A DNA stretch of 64,000 bases, taken from NCBI RefSeq assembly GCF_001752365.1, contig NZ_MEIY01000001.1, positions 3,318,272 through 3,382,271 of the forward strand, read 5' to 3'. Below the pieces are notes generated by a model. The model saw only the letters and a list, made by a program, of their open reading frames with translations, made no database searches and had not been told where the DNA came from. Within the stretch, counting starts at the first letter, position 1, and each line of letters opens with the position of its first letter. The stretch comes from Marinobacter sp. X15-166B (lineage in GTDB: Bacteria; Pseudomonadota; Gammaproteobacteria; Pseudomonadales; Oleiphilaceae). Shown piece by piece: positions 46,312-55,486 of this stretch. Made by a program: the position numbers and the translations under genes.

Positions 46312-47310
46312 TTAAATTGACGACAGTAGCCTAATCAACTTTTTTCGAGATCGTTGCCACTCATTCTCTTTATTCAACTTTAATCTCTGTATCTTTTGTC
46401 TCAACATTTCTAAGTTACCTATTGAGTATTCTATTGCCTTCTTTATTGCTCCTGGATCGTGATCGGTAATAACGACTGACGTACCATAAAACTCTCTAAG
46501 CGCTATGGTGTTAGAGGTAATTAGTGGTTTTCCCACACTCATAGCTTCATACCCACCACATACAAGACACCACTCTGCCGAAGTTAAGACCATAATGATA
46601 TCCACACTATTTAACAAGTTTATGTATGCATCATCATTTACAAACCCAGTTAAAATTACGTTACCTGGGATAGCATCTTTATCAAGACCAGCTTTATTGT
46701 AATTACCGGTAATAAAAACTTTACAATCTTTCTCCAGAAGGCGCCCGCATTCAATTACTTCGCGATAAGGCTCGTCGTTAGAGTACGTACATATATAGAG
46801 AATATTTATTCTGCCCTTTTTAAAGGCATAACCGGGATATTGAACACTATTAAACTCTGGAATTTTATCTGCAAGAATAAAGCTTCGCCCGCCTTTCTTT
46901 TCAACATGCTCCTTCAGATAATTATTAGTAACTATGGTCAAATCTGCAAGTTTAATACTAATTTCACTACAAGCTACAACAAACCAAATAGCAGGATTTA
47001 TAGAAAATCTCTTGCCCAGTCGAAAATTAGTATGGCGATCTACAACCAACTTGTACCCGAACACAAATTTAAGCAAAGCCGCAAGGCATGCAAGAATTCG
47101 AGAAGGGTTCTGGACAATAATTATTGAACTTCGCTTTATATAAAGCACCTTGACAGTTTTGATTGAGTTGACTAAATGTCTTAAAACGAACTTGTTAGTT
47201 GATTTGATATAAAAGTACTGTGCACATAATGCCTTAGCCAATTCTTTTGAACGCCGGTGATCTTCCCAAGTGATCCAGCATATTTCTTTATCCATATTTA
47301 GTTTTGCCAT
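46312..47310 (-). CDS. GT-B glycosyltransferase
   Basis: Protein of 332 residues with the look of a GT-B (GT4-like) glycosyltransferase: an N-terminal half with KLVVDRHTNFRLGK and TIVTNNYLKEHV, and a C-terminal half with NILYICTYSNDEPYREV, VILTGFVNDDAYINLLNSVD and GGYEAMSVGKPLITSNTIALREFYG. Residue identities are weaker than in the other GT4 genes, so the donor sugar is unknown. It overlaps the end of the upstream ATP-grasp gene by 23 bases; an ATG at 47295 would reduce this. AT-rich DNA. Confidence 0.8.
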   Translation of the reverse strand: MAKLNMDKEICWITWEDHRRSKELAKALCAQYFYIKSTNKFVLRHLVNSIKTVKVLYIKRSSIIIVQNPSRILACLAALLKFVFGYKLVVDRHTNFRLGKRFSINPAIWFVVACSEISIKLADLTIVTNNYLKEHVEKKGGRSFILADKIPEFNSVQYPGYAFKKGRINILYICTYSNDEPYREVIECGRLLEKDCKVFITGNYNKAGLDKDAIPGNVILTGFVNDDAYINLLNSVDIIMVLTSAEWCLVCGGYEAMSVGKPLITSNTIALREFYGTSVVITDHDPGAIKKAIEYSIGNLEMLRQKIQRLKLNKENEWQRSRKKLIRLLSSI

Positions 47311-48463
47311 CGCCAGCCAACCCTTTTTGTTTCTTGTTGATCAACAATCCATACTGACTAAATGCTTCGAGAACTTTCTTATTCTTAAGTATGGGACCAC
47401 ATGCCTGTTCGAGGTCGACATTGTCATAGTTTGAATTAATTTCGACGATTACCGGGCCTTCGACGGTAATGGCAATATCCATCCCTAACAACTTATAAAA
47501 ATCAAATTCAGTCTGCACCCTTCTTGCCAACTGTATTACCTCGTCCCATTGTGGAACATTGTATCCACTAAACGTAAAATTAGAGGTGGGATGATTTGTG
47601 TATTTAGTACCATTACGGTCGTACCCTATCTTTGCGAGCACACCTTCCTCAATTAAAACACACACACAAATACCACCTTGGCTTAAGTTGTCTATTTTGC
47701 TCTTGCCAGTTCCAAACCTTATATATGCCCCAATAATAAGTACCTCCTGGTTTGGTAATAATAATGTGACAACTCTAACAGTGTTGACAGAGTGAGAAAT
47801 AAAATTTAGTTTATCATCTTGATTTAGGAACTTTTGTACGATCAATTTACTTTCGGAACTTTCTGTACTGATATTTATCGAACTCTGACCTTTTAAGGCG
47901 AGAACTTCATTATTGCTATCAAATTCTATGTAAATGATACCCGCGCCACCTTTACCGTCCACTGGCTTAACGATCAGTTTATCTGTTAATGCTCGCTTAC
48001 ACATGACATCCAACACATGTTCTAGTAAAGCCTGTCCCTTCGGGATAATACTGATGATTTCAGGGGTTTCGATGCCTTTTGCCTGGCATAATGAGTAATT
48101 AATCGACTTGTCTCTAAAAACTATTTCGTATTCTTTCGGTTGTAACATCTTTCTTAAAGCTTTTCTTTGATACGGATCATAGTTAGATCCGTAATAATAG
48201 TGCCAATCGGATTTAGGTTTTTCCCAAAGTCGACAACTGCTGTAATTAGCGGGATAGTACTTCAATATAAAGTGGATATATAAGAAATCGTAGATCACCA
48301 AATGCTTAGGTCTTCGACACTCTTTCCAATTGACGTTCCAAAAACAATACGGAAGTGCAAAGAAGCGAATAATACGTCGAAAAATTGGATTAATATGCAT
48401 TAACGCCAAATCACCCAAGCTTTTCACTTTATCGTAAGCCCTCTCCAAATTATTATGCGTCAC
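47288..48463 (-). CDS. Sugar-transfer-associated ATP-grasp protein
   Basis: Large ATP-grasp protein of about 391 residues, like the sugar-transfer-associated group found in capsule and O-antigen loci. Expected elements are KLIVKPVDGKGGAGI (ATP-binding Lys and Gly-rich loop), LIVQKFLNQ, HSVNTVRVVTLL, NLSQGGICVCV and the metal site GMDIAITVEGPVIVEINSNYD. The start is uncertain: the GTG at 48463 has GGGG upstream, while a TTG at 48481 has no ribosome site. It probably ligates an amino or hydroxy compound to a carboxylate on the glycan precursor, by family analogy. It lies upstream of a glycosyltransferase. Confidence 0.83.
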   Translation of the reverse strand: MTHNNLERAYDKVKSLGDLALMHINPIFRRIIRFFALPYCFWNVNWKECRRPKHLVIYDFLYIHFILKYYPANYSSCRLWEKPKSDWHYYYGSNYDPYQRKALRKMLQPKEYEIVFRDKSINYSLCQAKGIETPEIISIIPKGQALLEHVLDVMCKRALTDKLIVKPVDGKGGAGIIYIEFDSNNEVLALKGQSSINISTESSESKLIVQKFLNQDDKLNFISHSVNTVRVVTLLLPNQEVLIIGAYIRFGTGKSKIDNLSQGGICVCVLIEEGVLAKIGYDRNGTKYTNHPTSNFTFSGYNVPQWDEVIQLARRVQTEFDFYKLLGMDIAITVEGPVIVEINSNYDNVDLEQACGPILKNKKVLEAFSQYGLLINKKQKGLAGDGKTKYG

Positions 48464-48553
48464 AGCACTACCCCATAACAATACATAATTGAATTATAGT
48501 TACTCCTTAGGTTACCGTCCATTAACAATCAACTATCGGGTCGCTATTACACT

Positions 48554-49579
48554 TTACTCTACTTTAAAAACAGCAATTTTTTCAGGGGCTTTAGATAAAA
48601 GGGGAAATCCTTTCTGGTTGACTTGGCCGTTTTCGTTGATAACATATAAATATATAGGCTGGGAGTCAGATAAATAATCAGTTTTGTACTCGAAGCTTAT
48701 TTCATTATCATTCCAGCTTCTGGGTGAAACAATTTCCGATACTATTCCTTCTTTCCATTCGCTAGAATTGGATAGTTCAACCCTTGCCTGGCTTTCAGAT
48801 ATGTAGATGTCATCAAAACCAAAAACCATGTGGTCATAACGTCCGGAAATATTTGCCGCAAAACCAATTTGTCCAACCGTTAATCCTTTTGTTACATTTG
48901 ATTTTTTAAAATCGTCTACAGCAATAACTGTTTTGCCGTTTACCTTTATTACCATTTTATTAGTATTAGAATTAAACCAAGCGTCAAACTTATTCCAAGT
49001 TCCAACCTCTCCTTGCCACTTCCCCCATTTTACAAAGCCTTGAGGATCGATATCCTTCCTCCAATATACTGCGTGCATCTGCGTCCAGGCCATTCGGGTG
49101 TGTTTTCCGTTAGAGTCGTCCCATACTCTCAAAAATTTATTCGAACCACCAAACTCATTGGGGTCGCTCAAAGGCTTGAACCACCAAGAGACAAACAAAG
49201 TTTCATTGCTACGACCTTTTAGATCCGTCGGCCAACCTAACGTGGTTGATCCAGTTCCTCTATACACAACTTCATCTTCCCCTCTTTTTAAGTCCCGACC
49301 GCTATAATTAGTTTGTAAACCACCTTTACTGAATTTTTGACTCCATACCTCGTTTTGGTCAAGTAACACAGGCGCAGACAAGCGCTCCATCAGAAAAGAA
49401 GCGTCAGCACTGTCACGTAGGATAAAATCAAACCGGGGATTCCCAAAACCACTCCCCAATACGCGAATAACAGTTCCTTTCTGAGGATTACCTTTAATAA
49501 CTGAAATTTCGGGGGAAGCGTAGGTAATGGGTGTAATGAATGACGTAAAAACTAAAATAATCAACTTTCTAAAACGCAT
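48554..49579 (-). CDS. Secreted protein with IPT-like start and jelly-roll-like core
   Basis: Unassigned exported protein of 341 residues. A signal peptide (about 1-21, cleaved near YAS) is followed by an IPT/TIG-like strand set (GTVIRVLGSGFG), then a region that looks like a concanavalin-type lectin or polysaccharide lyase fold: FVSWWFKPL, KFLRVWDD, GEVGTWNKFDAWFNSNT, KMVIKVNGK and HMVFGFDDIYI. It ends in a short beta-rich tail, without a PEP-CTERM. The location inside the cluster suggests it binds, trims or cleaves the secreted polysaccharide. AGAGGTG precedes the ATG. It is first gene of the ATP-grasp/GT run. Confidence 0.75.
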   Translation of the reverse strand: MRFRKLIILVFTSFITPITYASPEISVIKGNPQKGTVIRVLGSGFGNPRFDFILRDSADASFLMERLSAPVLLDQNEVWSQKFSKGGLQTNYSGRDLKRGEDEVVYRGTGSTTLGWPTDLKGRSNETLFVSWWFKPLSDPNEFGGSNKFLRVWDDSNGKHTRMAWTQMHAVYWRKDIDPQGFVKWGKWQGEVGTWNKFDAWFNSNTNKMVIKVNGKTVIAVDDFKKSNVTKGLTVGQIGFAANISGRYDHMVFGFDDIYISESQARVELSNSSEWKEGIVSEIVSPRSWNDNEISFEYKTDYLSDSQPIYLYVINENGQVNQKGFPLLSKAPEKIAVFKVE

Positions 49580-50020
49580 TGCCAGGTCACCTCTGAGAGT
49601 TAATATCGTGCCATTTTTACATATCGAGACGCTTTAAAACAAGACCGGAGGACACAAACCATTTGTGCTTAATAGTATCCATATGCATAACTCGCTGTTT
49701 TTTTTATTATTTTATTTTCATACCGATTACGCTAGATAATTACTAATTGTTCACCACCTTGTTATAGCTTGTCTTTTAGAGTAATTTGTGAAACAAAAAG
49801 ACAGGTCACTTAACAACGTATTTGGTTAAAAGGCTGTAAATCAGTTGAACATGCGACTTTGTGTTCAATAAAATCAAGAAGCTAGGTTAACCGTCTGAAA
49901 ATCAAGTGTACTCAACACTGATGCATCGGTGGCGTTGCCGATCGGTAATAGATATTCCAAGATTTTGATATCTGGGAACCGCCCTCTTCCATAGTTTAGA
50001 CTGGTTAAATCGACGCTCCT
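49580..50020. other. 441-base gene-free AT-rich region
   Basis: Space between the broken CapK-like gene (its 3' end) and the secreted-protein gene (its promoter side, minus strand). It holds an eight-T run near 49,700 and a 14-base near-palindrome TTGCCGA/TCGGTAA at 49935-49948. No gene, RNA or IS end was recognised. Confidence 0.6.
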
Positions 50021-51405
50021 TTAATTTTCGGGTCTGTAAAAGCTTTGAATTGGCCGAAACTTACCATTAGCCTCTCGCGGTATATCAAATACTTCTTTTA
50101 TTTTTATTTCGATATCATACCCTAGTCTTTCTCTCGCCTCATTGTAGATCATTTGACGATACACGCTACTATATTCTGTTGTCGGAACCACTAGTATTTG
50201 AACATCTCCACCTGATGACTGGGTCAACTGGGCCAACTTGATATGTTTATCACCACTGAAAATAGAGGCCAATCTGCTTATAGCCCTTCCGTCCTTTGTA
50301 TATATATAATCGTCTATACGCCCTTCTAGGTGCGATATAACGGGGAATGAGGAGTGACAGTCAGCGCTCTGATCCCCAAGGTTCACACTGTCGCCGACTC
50401 TGTAACGGATAAGGGGCATAGCCTGACTTAATAAACTTGTGGTGACTAATTCACCCTCCTTTCCATTTCTCCTTCCGGCATTTGGCAATACCTCAACTAC
50501 GGCGTGCTCCGGATGAAAGTGCATAATGCCATTTGGACATTGTGAGGCAAAAAACGCCATTTCAGTACAGCCGTATTGATCAACTACCGGACAACTAAAT
50601 GCCTTTTGAATTACTTGTCTCTGGTAAGGGAGCAGTGTTTCCGCCGTTGTTATAATAACGTTTGGCTTAAGGATCGATAAATTATTGTCAACAATATATT
50701 TAGAAACTCTGGCTATACTTGACGGATGCCCAAAAATTTCTCTAGGTTTAAAATCAACGATTTTATCTACGTAATATCCAACATTGTCATCTGAGAGGTG
50801 ATAACCAGACATCAACAGATTATTTTGAATAATATCGTATCTCCAATATGGAGGTTTTTTCTGCGATCCTGGAACGACCACCCGGCCCAAAAAAGTGACT
50901 CGACCACTCCTTTTTCCAACACCGTACCACCCTCTTAACCTGGAAAAGAATGCATAGTGTTTCCTTCTGGTGCTTTTTTCGCAATAGATGGTTAAAGGCG
51001 TCCCTGTACTACCACTAGTACTGTAGGAGTGGAGACGTTTTTTTTGAAACGGGTGGAGATGAACTGTCCTGGGTTATCTCTTATTTCATCCTTTTCAAGG
51101 ATGGGAAAGTGTGACAGATCACTGATTCCTTTGATGTCGTTTGCTGTGATTTTCTCTTGTTCAGCCCAGGTTTGGTAGAAAGGGACTGTATTGATCGCAT
51201 GCCGCAGGATAGGGATCAACTCCCGTTCTTGATATGCGTCCATTTCATCTGTGTTATAATTTTGCGTTTTGGATAATAAACTTTCATAGCGTTGAGTGCC
51301 TGGGCCATATCGCTCGATATACAAGGAGAGGCCATAAACTGATACAAGAATATTTTGCACCATTACTGGGGAAGCTAGATACAGCCTTGAGAGCCATGGA
51401 CTCAC
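50021..51405 (-). pseudogene. CapK/PaaK-like adenylate-forming enzyme, split by a -1 frameshift
   Basis: Phenylacetate-CoA-ligase-like (CapK type) enzyme broken in two frames. The N-terminal part reads from GTG 51405 (GGAGGT seven bases upstream; another GTG at 51411) to a stop near 50992. The C-terminal part is open from 51037 to 50021. One extra A in the eight-A run at 51038-51045 (minus strand) restores FKKKRLHSYSTSGSTGTPL, with the ATP-binding STSGSTGTP loop, and a protein of about 462 residues ending in KFRPIQSFY. The C-terminal half shows DQYGCTEMAF and LIRYRVGD. It is related to the intact CapK-like gene at 54114-55463. Either a pseudogene, switchable, or a sequence error. Confidence 0.87.
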
Positions 51406-51523
51406 TGCCACCTCCGGTCAGAAAAGAACGTTGATGGTCGATAGTTAATAATCCCGTGCGAAATATTCCAGCCCAAGACATCCCTAACAGTTAGGTTACG
51501 CAGCTTCACCAATGTTTTATTCC

Positions 51524-52414
51524 TCATACTCGCCGCACCAATAATTTCACCAGGCTCCTCCATCCCCGAGTGTAAGAGGCATCATGCTTAATGGCTTTCA
51601 TGATGTCTGAAAAAGGTTCTGAAAAGGATTTTTCTGCGCTGGCGATGGCCATGCCCCGGCTGATGTACATGTCCGCTCTGGCCCGCGCTTTCAGGGTACG
51701 TGTAATTCGGTTGGGGTTGTTTTTCAGAAATTTATCCAGAATTCGGAACCCGTTTTCATACCGTCCCCGATAGTTTTTGGACATCTGGCCGGGCCAGATT
51801 CGATACGTATAGGTTTGTTCGGGGCAAAATTCGAACTTCCAGTTTATCGAGTACCTCAACCATAAATCCCAGTCGATCCCCATCGGCAGGCTTTCGTCAA
51901 AGCTACCGTCCCACTCGACACACTCCCGCCTGATCACGGCCGTACCAAATGGAATGGAATTTCTGATAACCAAATGGTCGGTAATAAAGCCCGTATGCCC
52001 GGCGGTGTGGCTACGCCGATAGAAGAGTGGTTGGTCATGCCCGTCCATAAACGCCACATCGCTGTATACCACTCCAACCTTGGGGTCGCTGAATTTGGGC
52101 ATCTGGAGCTCGAGCTTATCAGGCGACCACACGTCATCTGCGTCGCAAAAAGCCAAAAATTCACCTTTGGCCTCGGTAATGCCGAGGTTTTTTGCTTTGG
52201 GCTGGCCCCGATTGGCGGTAACGACAACGCGCACCCTGCTGTTGCCCTTAAATTCACTTAACCTGGCAGCAGTACCGTCGGTGGACCCGTCATCGATCAC
52301 GATCACTTCAATATTCTGCCACGTTTGCGCCAATACCGATCTGACTGCGTCAGCGACATACTCACCCATATTGTATGTGGCAATGATCACACTGACTAAC
52401 GGTTGATTGCTCAT
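51524..52414 (-). CDS. GT2 family glycosyltransferase
   Basis: GT-A fold glycosyltransferase of 296 residues: VSVIIATYNMGEYVADAVRSVL at the N-terminus, DDGSTDGT for the nucleotide site, FCDADDVW as the DxD metal motif, and a catalytic-type region near DGSFDESLPMGIDWDLWLR. Cytoplasmic or membrane-associated. The ATG at 52414 is preferred over an in-frame TTG at 52435. It lies between a NodB-type deacetylase (upstream) and the broken CapK-like gene (downstream), all on the minus strand. Confidence 0.9.
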   Translation of the reverse strand: MSNQPLVSVIIATYNMGEYVADAVRSVLAQTWQNIEVIVIDDGSTDGTAARLSEFKGNSRVRVVVTANRGQPKAKNLGITEAKGEFLAFCDADDVWSPDKLELQMPKFSDPKVGVVYSDVAFMDGHDQPLFYRRSHTAGHTGFITDHLVIRNSIPFGTAVIRRECVEWDGSFDESLPMGIDWDLWLRYSINWKFEFCPEQTYTYRIWPGQMSKNYRGRYENGFRILDKFLKNNPNRITRTLKARARADMYISRGMAIASAEKSFSEPFSDIMKAIKHDASYTRGWRSLVKLLVRRV

Positions 52415-52459
52415 ACACCCGTACCCTGTTGTCAAAAATCCATTTGTTCTAAAATCAAA

Positions 52460-53428
52460 TTACCGGGCGGCCAGTCTGGTCAGCCCAAAAAGTGCCTTAT
52501 TGAATACTTCCATATTGTCACTGGTTGGGTATCTTTTTATCTCATAGAGGTCTTTCAAGGTATGCCTGCCTGGGAAGGCAGCGACTGCGTACTCGTATCC
52601 CGCCATTTTAATCGCCGCTTTCACTCTGTCATTAAAATCGATTTTCTGACCGTTTGGATAACAGAAGATGTTGGGTTTATGCCCTAATTCTTCATGAATC
52701 CTTTTTATAGGTTCTTCCAGCTCGAACTTCAGCTCACGATCATCCAAATTGGACATGATGGGGTGGGAGTAAGAGTGGCTCTGTACATCCAGACCGGTTT
52801 CCTTCATTTCCCGCAGGTGGCCCCAGGTCAGCCCCTCATATTCAGGGGGGGCCGTTTTGGGCAACGGTGTGTCCAGCTTTTTTGCCAAATTCACTATAAA
52901 CTTCAGTTTTTCTTTGTTCGGCAGCGTCAGACAATGATCCGATATCTTGTGCCAGGCGCGATCGCGCCCCTCTGCCATACACAGTTCACCGAGCGCGTCG
53001 AGGTTGAACTTTTTCACGTCGGTGTTACCTAACAAATACTTGATTTGGTCCGGCCACAACCACTGTTCTTGATCAATGAACCCCGTCGTCACGAAGATTG
53101 TAACGGGCACCCCCTCTGCCCGTAGGATGGGGTACGCGGTTTTATAAAAGTCCTGATAACCGTCATCAAATGTGATCACCGCACAATTTGTGTAACGTTG
53201 AGCTGACGAGCGGTCTGATAACAGATCACTTAGCGATATTGTATTGAAATTCATCTTTACCAATTGAATCTGACGTTTAAAATTTTCAGCGTTCAACCCC
53301 TCATCAATATGGTTATCACTAATCCGGTGGTACATGAAAATGCGGACGTGGGATCGTGTTAACACCCGCGCCAGCTGTAAGCCACCTAAAGGACGTGCTA
53401 TTTTATAGATCAATGAACTTAATCGCAT
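52460..53428 (-). CDS. NodB-type polysaccharide deacetylase (first of three)
   Basis: Carbohydrate esterase 4 family protein of 322 residues, removing N- or O-acetyl groups from sugars. It shows FMYHRISD, then the catalytic/metal motif TFDDGYQDF near residue 88, HSYSHPIMS as the His-rich motif, and FCYPNGQKIDFND. No clear signal peptide is seen, so it may act on cytoplasmic lipid-linked sugars, as some gene-cluster deacetylases do; this is inference. Packed between a GNAT gene and a GT2 gene. Confidence 0.9.
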   Translation of the reverse strand: MRLSSLIYKIARPLGGLQLARVLTRSHVRIFMYHRISDNHIDEGLNAENFKRQIQLVKMNFNTISLSDLLSDRSSAQRYTNCAVITFDDGYQDFYKTAYPILRAEGVPVTIFVTTGFIDQEQWLWPDQIKYLLGNTDVKKFNLDALGELCMAEGRDRAWHKISDHCLTLPNKEKLKFIVNLAKKLDTPLPKTAPPEYEGLTWGHLREMKETGLDVQSHSYSHPIMSNLDDRELKFELEEPIKRIHEELGHKPNIFCYPNGQKIDFNDRVKAAIKMAGYEYAVAAFPGRHTLKDLYEIKRYPTSDNMEVFNKALFGLTRLAAR

Positions 53429-53454
53429 AACCGCCCTCTGTCTGACTTTACCGA

Positions 53455-54126
53455 TTACCTGAAGAATCCGTTTAAGGTAATGCTTCTCGATACTTTCATA
53501 ACTCTCACATGCATTTTCAATTTAACCTTTTTGAAACCAATCTTTTCGTGCGCCATTTGGGAAATAAAGTTTGTCGTTTCTATTACAGCGACAATTTTGG
53601 AAATATTCCGTTGTTTTGCCTTACATTCAGCTAAAGCATACAACATTCCTCTGAGAACGCCTTTTTTCTGCCACGGTTCTCGGGTGACACTGTCATAATA
53701 ATAAACCTGATTATCCTTTACGGGGACCAAGAAGCCGTATTGATCTTCCCGATGCTCAGGTTCTGTATGGGCCCACAACATCGCTATGGATTCGTCGTTA
53801 TCTTTCGCAAGCACGTATATATGGTTTTTATGCAAACGCGTTGCGAAGGTTTTTTTCGTTCGTTCCAGATCGCCATACACCTTGGGCTCTGGCAATTCGT
53901 TGCACACCGTGTAAGTGAAGTAGTTAGCGTTCGGCCGAGTGATCTTTTCAGTGTCGATCTGGTAAATATTATAAAAGACCACAACGTCGCCCAACAGCTT
54001 TCTCAAGCTCACCCAAAAAACGCCCCTGAGCCCATCACTTTTGTATCTGTTGAGCAGCTTCTCTACCATAGATCCAACGCCGTATTTACTGGACAGTCGT
54101 GAACGTAATGCTTTTATATTTTGCAT
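53455..54126 (-). CDS. GNAT acyltransferase
   Basis: GNAT-fold protein of 223 residues. The C-terminal half has strand-helix elements of the family: IAMLWAHTEPEHRED, YYYDSVTREPWQKKGVLRGMLYALAE (acyl-CoA loop, QxxG-like) and IVAVIETTNFISQMAHEKIGFKKVK. It overlaps the upstream CapK-like gene by 13 bases. It resembles the GNAT gene at 55487-56110 in size and order, which suggests a duplicated CapK-GNAT module. The acyl group and sugar are unknown. Confidence 0.82.
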   Translation of the reverse strand: MQNIKALRSRLSSKYGVGSMVEKLLNRYKSDGLRGVFWVSLRKLLGDVVVFYNIYQIDTEKITRPNANYFTYTVCNELPEPKVYGDLERTKKTFATRLHKNHIYVLAKDNDESIAMLWAHTEPEHREDQYGFLVPVKDNQVYYYDSVTREPWQKKGVLRGMLYALAECKAKQRNISKIVAVIETTNFISQMAHEKIGFKKVKLKMHVRVMKVSRSITLNGFFR

Positions 54127-55463
54127 ATCGAGAATCTGTATTTTCCGGATTTTTCTTGCGGGATATGCTCGACCTCATTGATACTTACACGTAACCTGTC
54201 ACCAAACACCTCGCGCAAACTCTCTGTCAAACAGTCATCGGTATTGGTTGTATAATCCCGACCCTTTACTCTGTTAACCACAATCAGGTTTGTGGACTCT
54301 TGTATTAATTGCATTTGTTCTATTCCTGGCACATTGGTAAGGGTGCGTTCGACCAGGGAAATTCCTGCGACCTCTCCCCCGTCGGGTAGCTTTAAAAAAT
54401 CTGCCAACCGCCCTTCCAGGCGTTCTAATAACGGAAATCCCCTACCACATGGGCAGGCTCGCTCGGTGTAAACACCCACATCCTCTACCCGATAACGTAT
54501 CAACGGCATGGCGTAATTATTCAGATCCGTTACGACTATCTTACCGGGCTCACCCTCTTGAACTGGTTGGTCGTTGGCATCCAGGAATTCGACATACACA
54601 TGGGGCAGATTAAGGTGCATGCCGTTGTGTTCGTTACATTCCGACGCAATCAGGCCAACCTCCTCACAACCGTAACGGTTTGTCACCTTCCGCCCAAACG
54701 CTTGTTCAATGATTGCCCGCTCATGATCCAACAACATCATGGACGTAGCGATAACACCTCGTGGTCTTATATTTGTAATACCTTCCTTTATCAGATACCT
54801 GGCGAATATAAAGATGGAATGGGCGTGACCGAAGATCACCCCGGGTTTTTCCACCTGCCATCGATCCACAAAATCCCCCATGGAGGCATCATTGAGGTTC
54901 ATGGTGTCCAGGTAGATAATGCGGTCCATCAGGTGATGACGTATTTTCTGTTTAATGGTTACCGGGTGTACCGGATTTCCCCAGACCGCGGCTCTTTTAA
55001 CACCAAGATCCCAGCCCGCCCAGCGATCCGCCATCAGTTGGGCTGCATTCCGCTTCTGCTGGCAGTGCCTGTCAAAATGTAATTCCAGAGAAACCCCTGT
55101 AGAGCCACCCGTTTTAGCTGTAACAAGTTGACCTCTATCGGCTCCTTTTGAAATGAAGGCCGTATTTTTATTTCGTATGTCCAGCTTGGTTGTTACAGGT
55201 ATCCTGCTGAAGATGTCCAAAGAAAATTCCTGCGCAGGATTAACACCCTGGTCGTCGCATAACTGTTTGTAGTAATCACTATTGTGGTATGCGTGTGTCA
55301 GAATACACTTGAGACGCTCGTTCTGAAGGTTTTCTAATTGCTCTCTTGTCCACCATTGCTGCGCTTCGAGCTGCTTCCATTCGCTCAATCGATGGGATCT
55401 TTCTTTTATGTCCCACGCCTTATAAAAAACATGTTTCGACATAAACTCAGCAAGGTTAAACAT
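54114..55463 (-). CDS. CapK/PaaK-like adenylate-forming enzyme
   Basis: Intact relative of the broken gene at 50021-51405, 449 residues. It has an ATP-binding loop TAKTGGSTGVSLELHFD, NRYGCEEVGLIASECNEH, LIRYRVEDVGVY with a CxC motif after it (ACPCGRGFP), and a C-terminal KSGKYRF. CapK-type proteins activate a carboxylic acid with ATP; in capsule loci they probably supply an acyl group for sugar decoration. The ATG at 55463 starts MFNLAEFMSKHV; an in-frame TTG at 55493 would overlap the upstream GNAT gene. It is flanked by GNAT genes on both sides. Confidence 0.86.
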   Translation of the reverse strand: MFNLAEFMSKHVFYKAWDIKERSHRLSEWKQLEAQQWWTREQLENLQNERLKCILTHAYHNSDYYKQLCDDQGVNPAQEFSLDIFSRIPVTTKLDIRNKNTAFISKGADRGQLVTAKTGGSTGVSLELHFDRHCQQKRNAAQLMADRWAGWDLGVKRAAVWGNPVHPVTIKQKIRHHLMDRIIYLDTMNLNDASMGDFVDRWQVEKPGVIFGHAHSIFIFARYLIKEGITNIRPRGVIATSMMLLDHERAIIEQAFGRKVTNRYGCEEVGLIASECNEHNGMHLNLPHVYVEFLDANDQPVQEGEPGKIVVTDLNNYAMPLIRYRVEDVGVYTERACPCGRGFPLLERLEGRLADFLKLPDGGEVAGISLVERTLTNVPGIEQMQLIQESTNLIVVNRVKGRDYTTNTDDCLTESLREVFGDRLRVSINEVEHIPQEKSGKYRFSICKI

Positions 55464-55486
55464 GTTAATGGAGTTCTCCACCAGAA

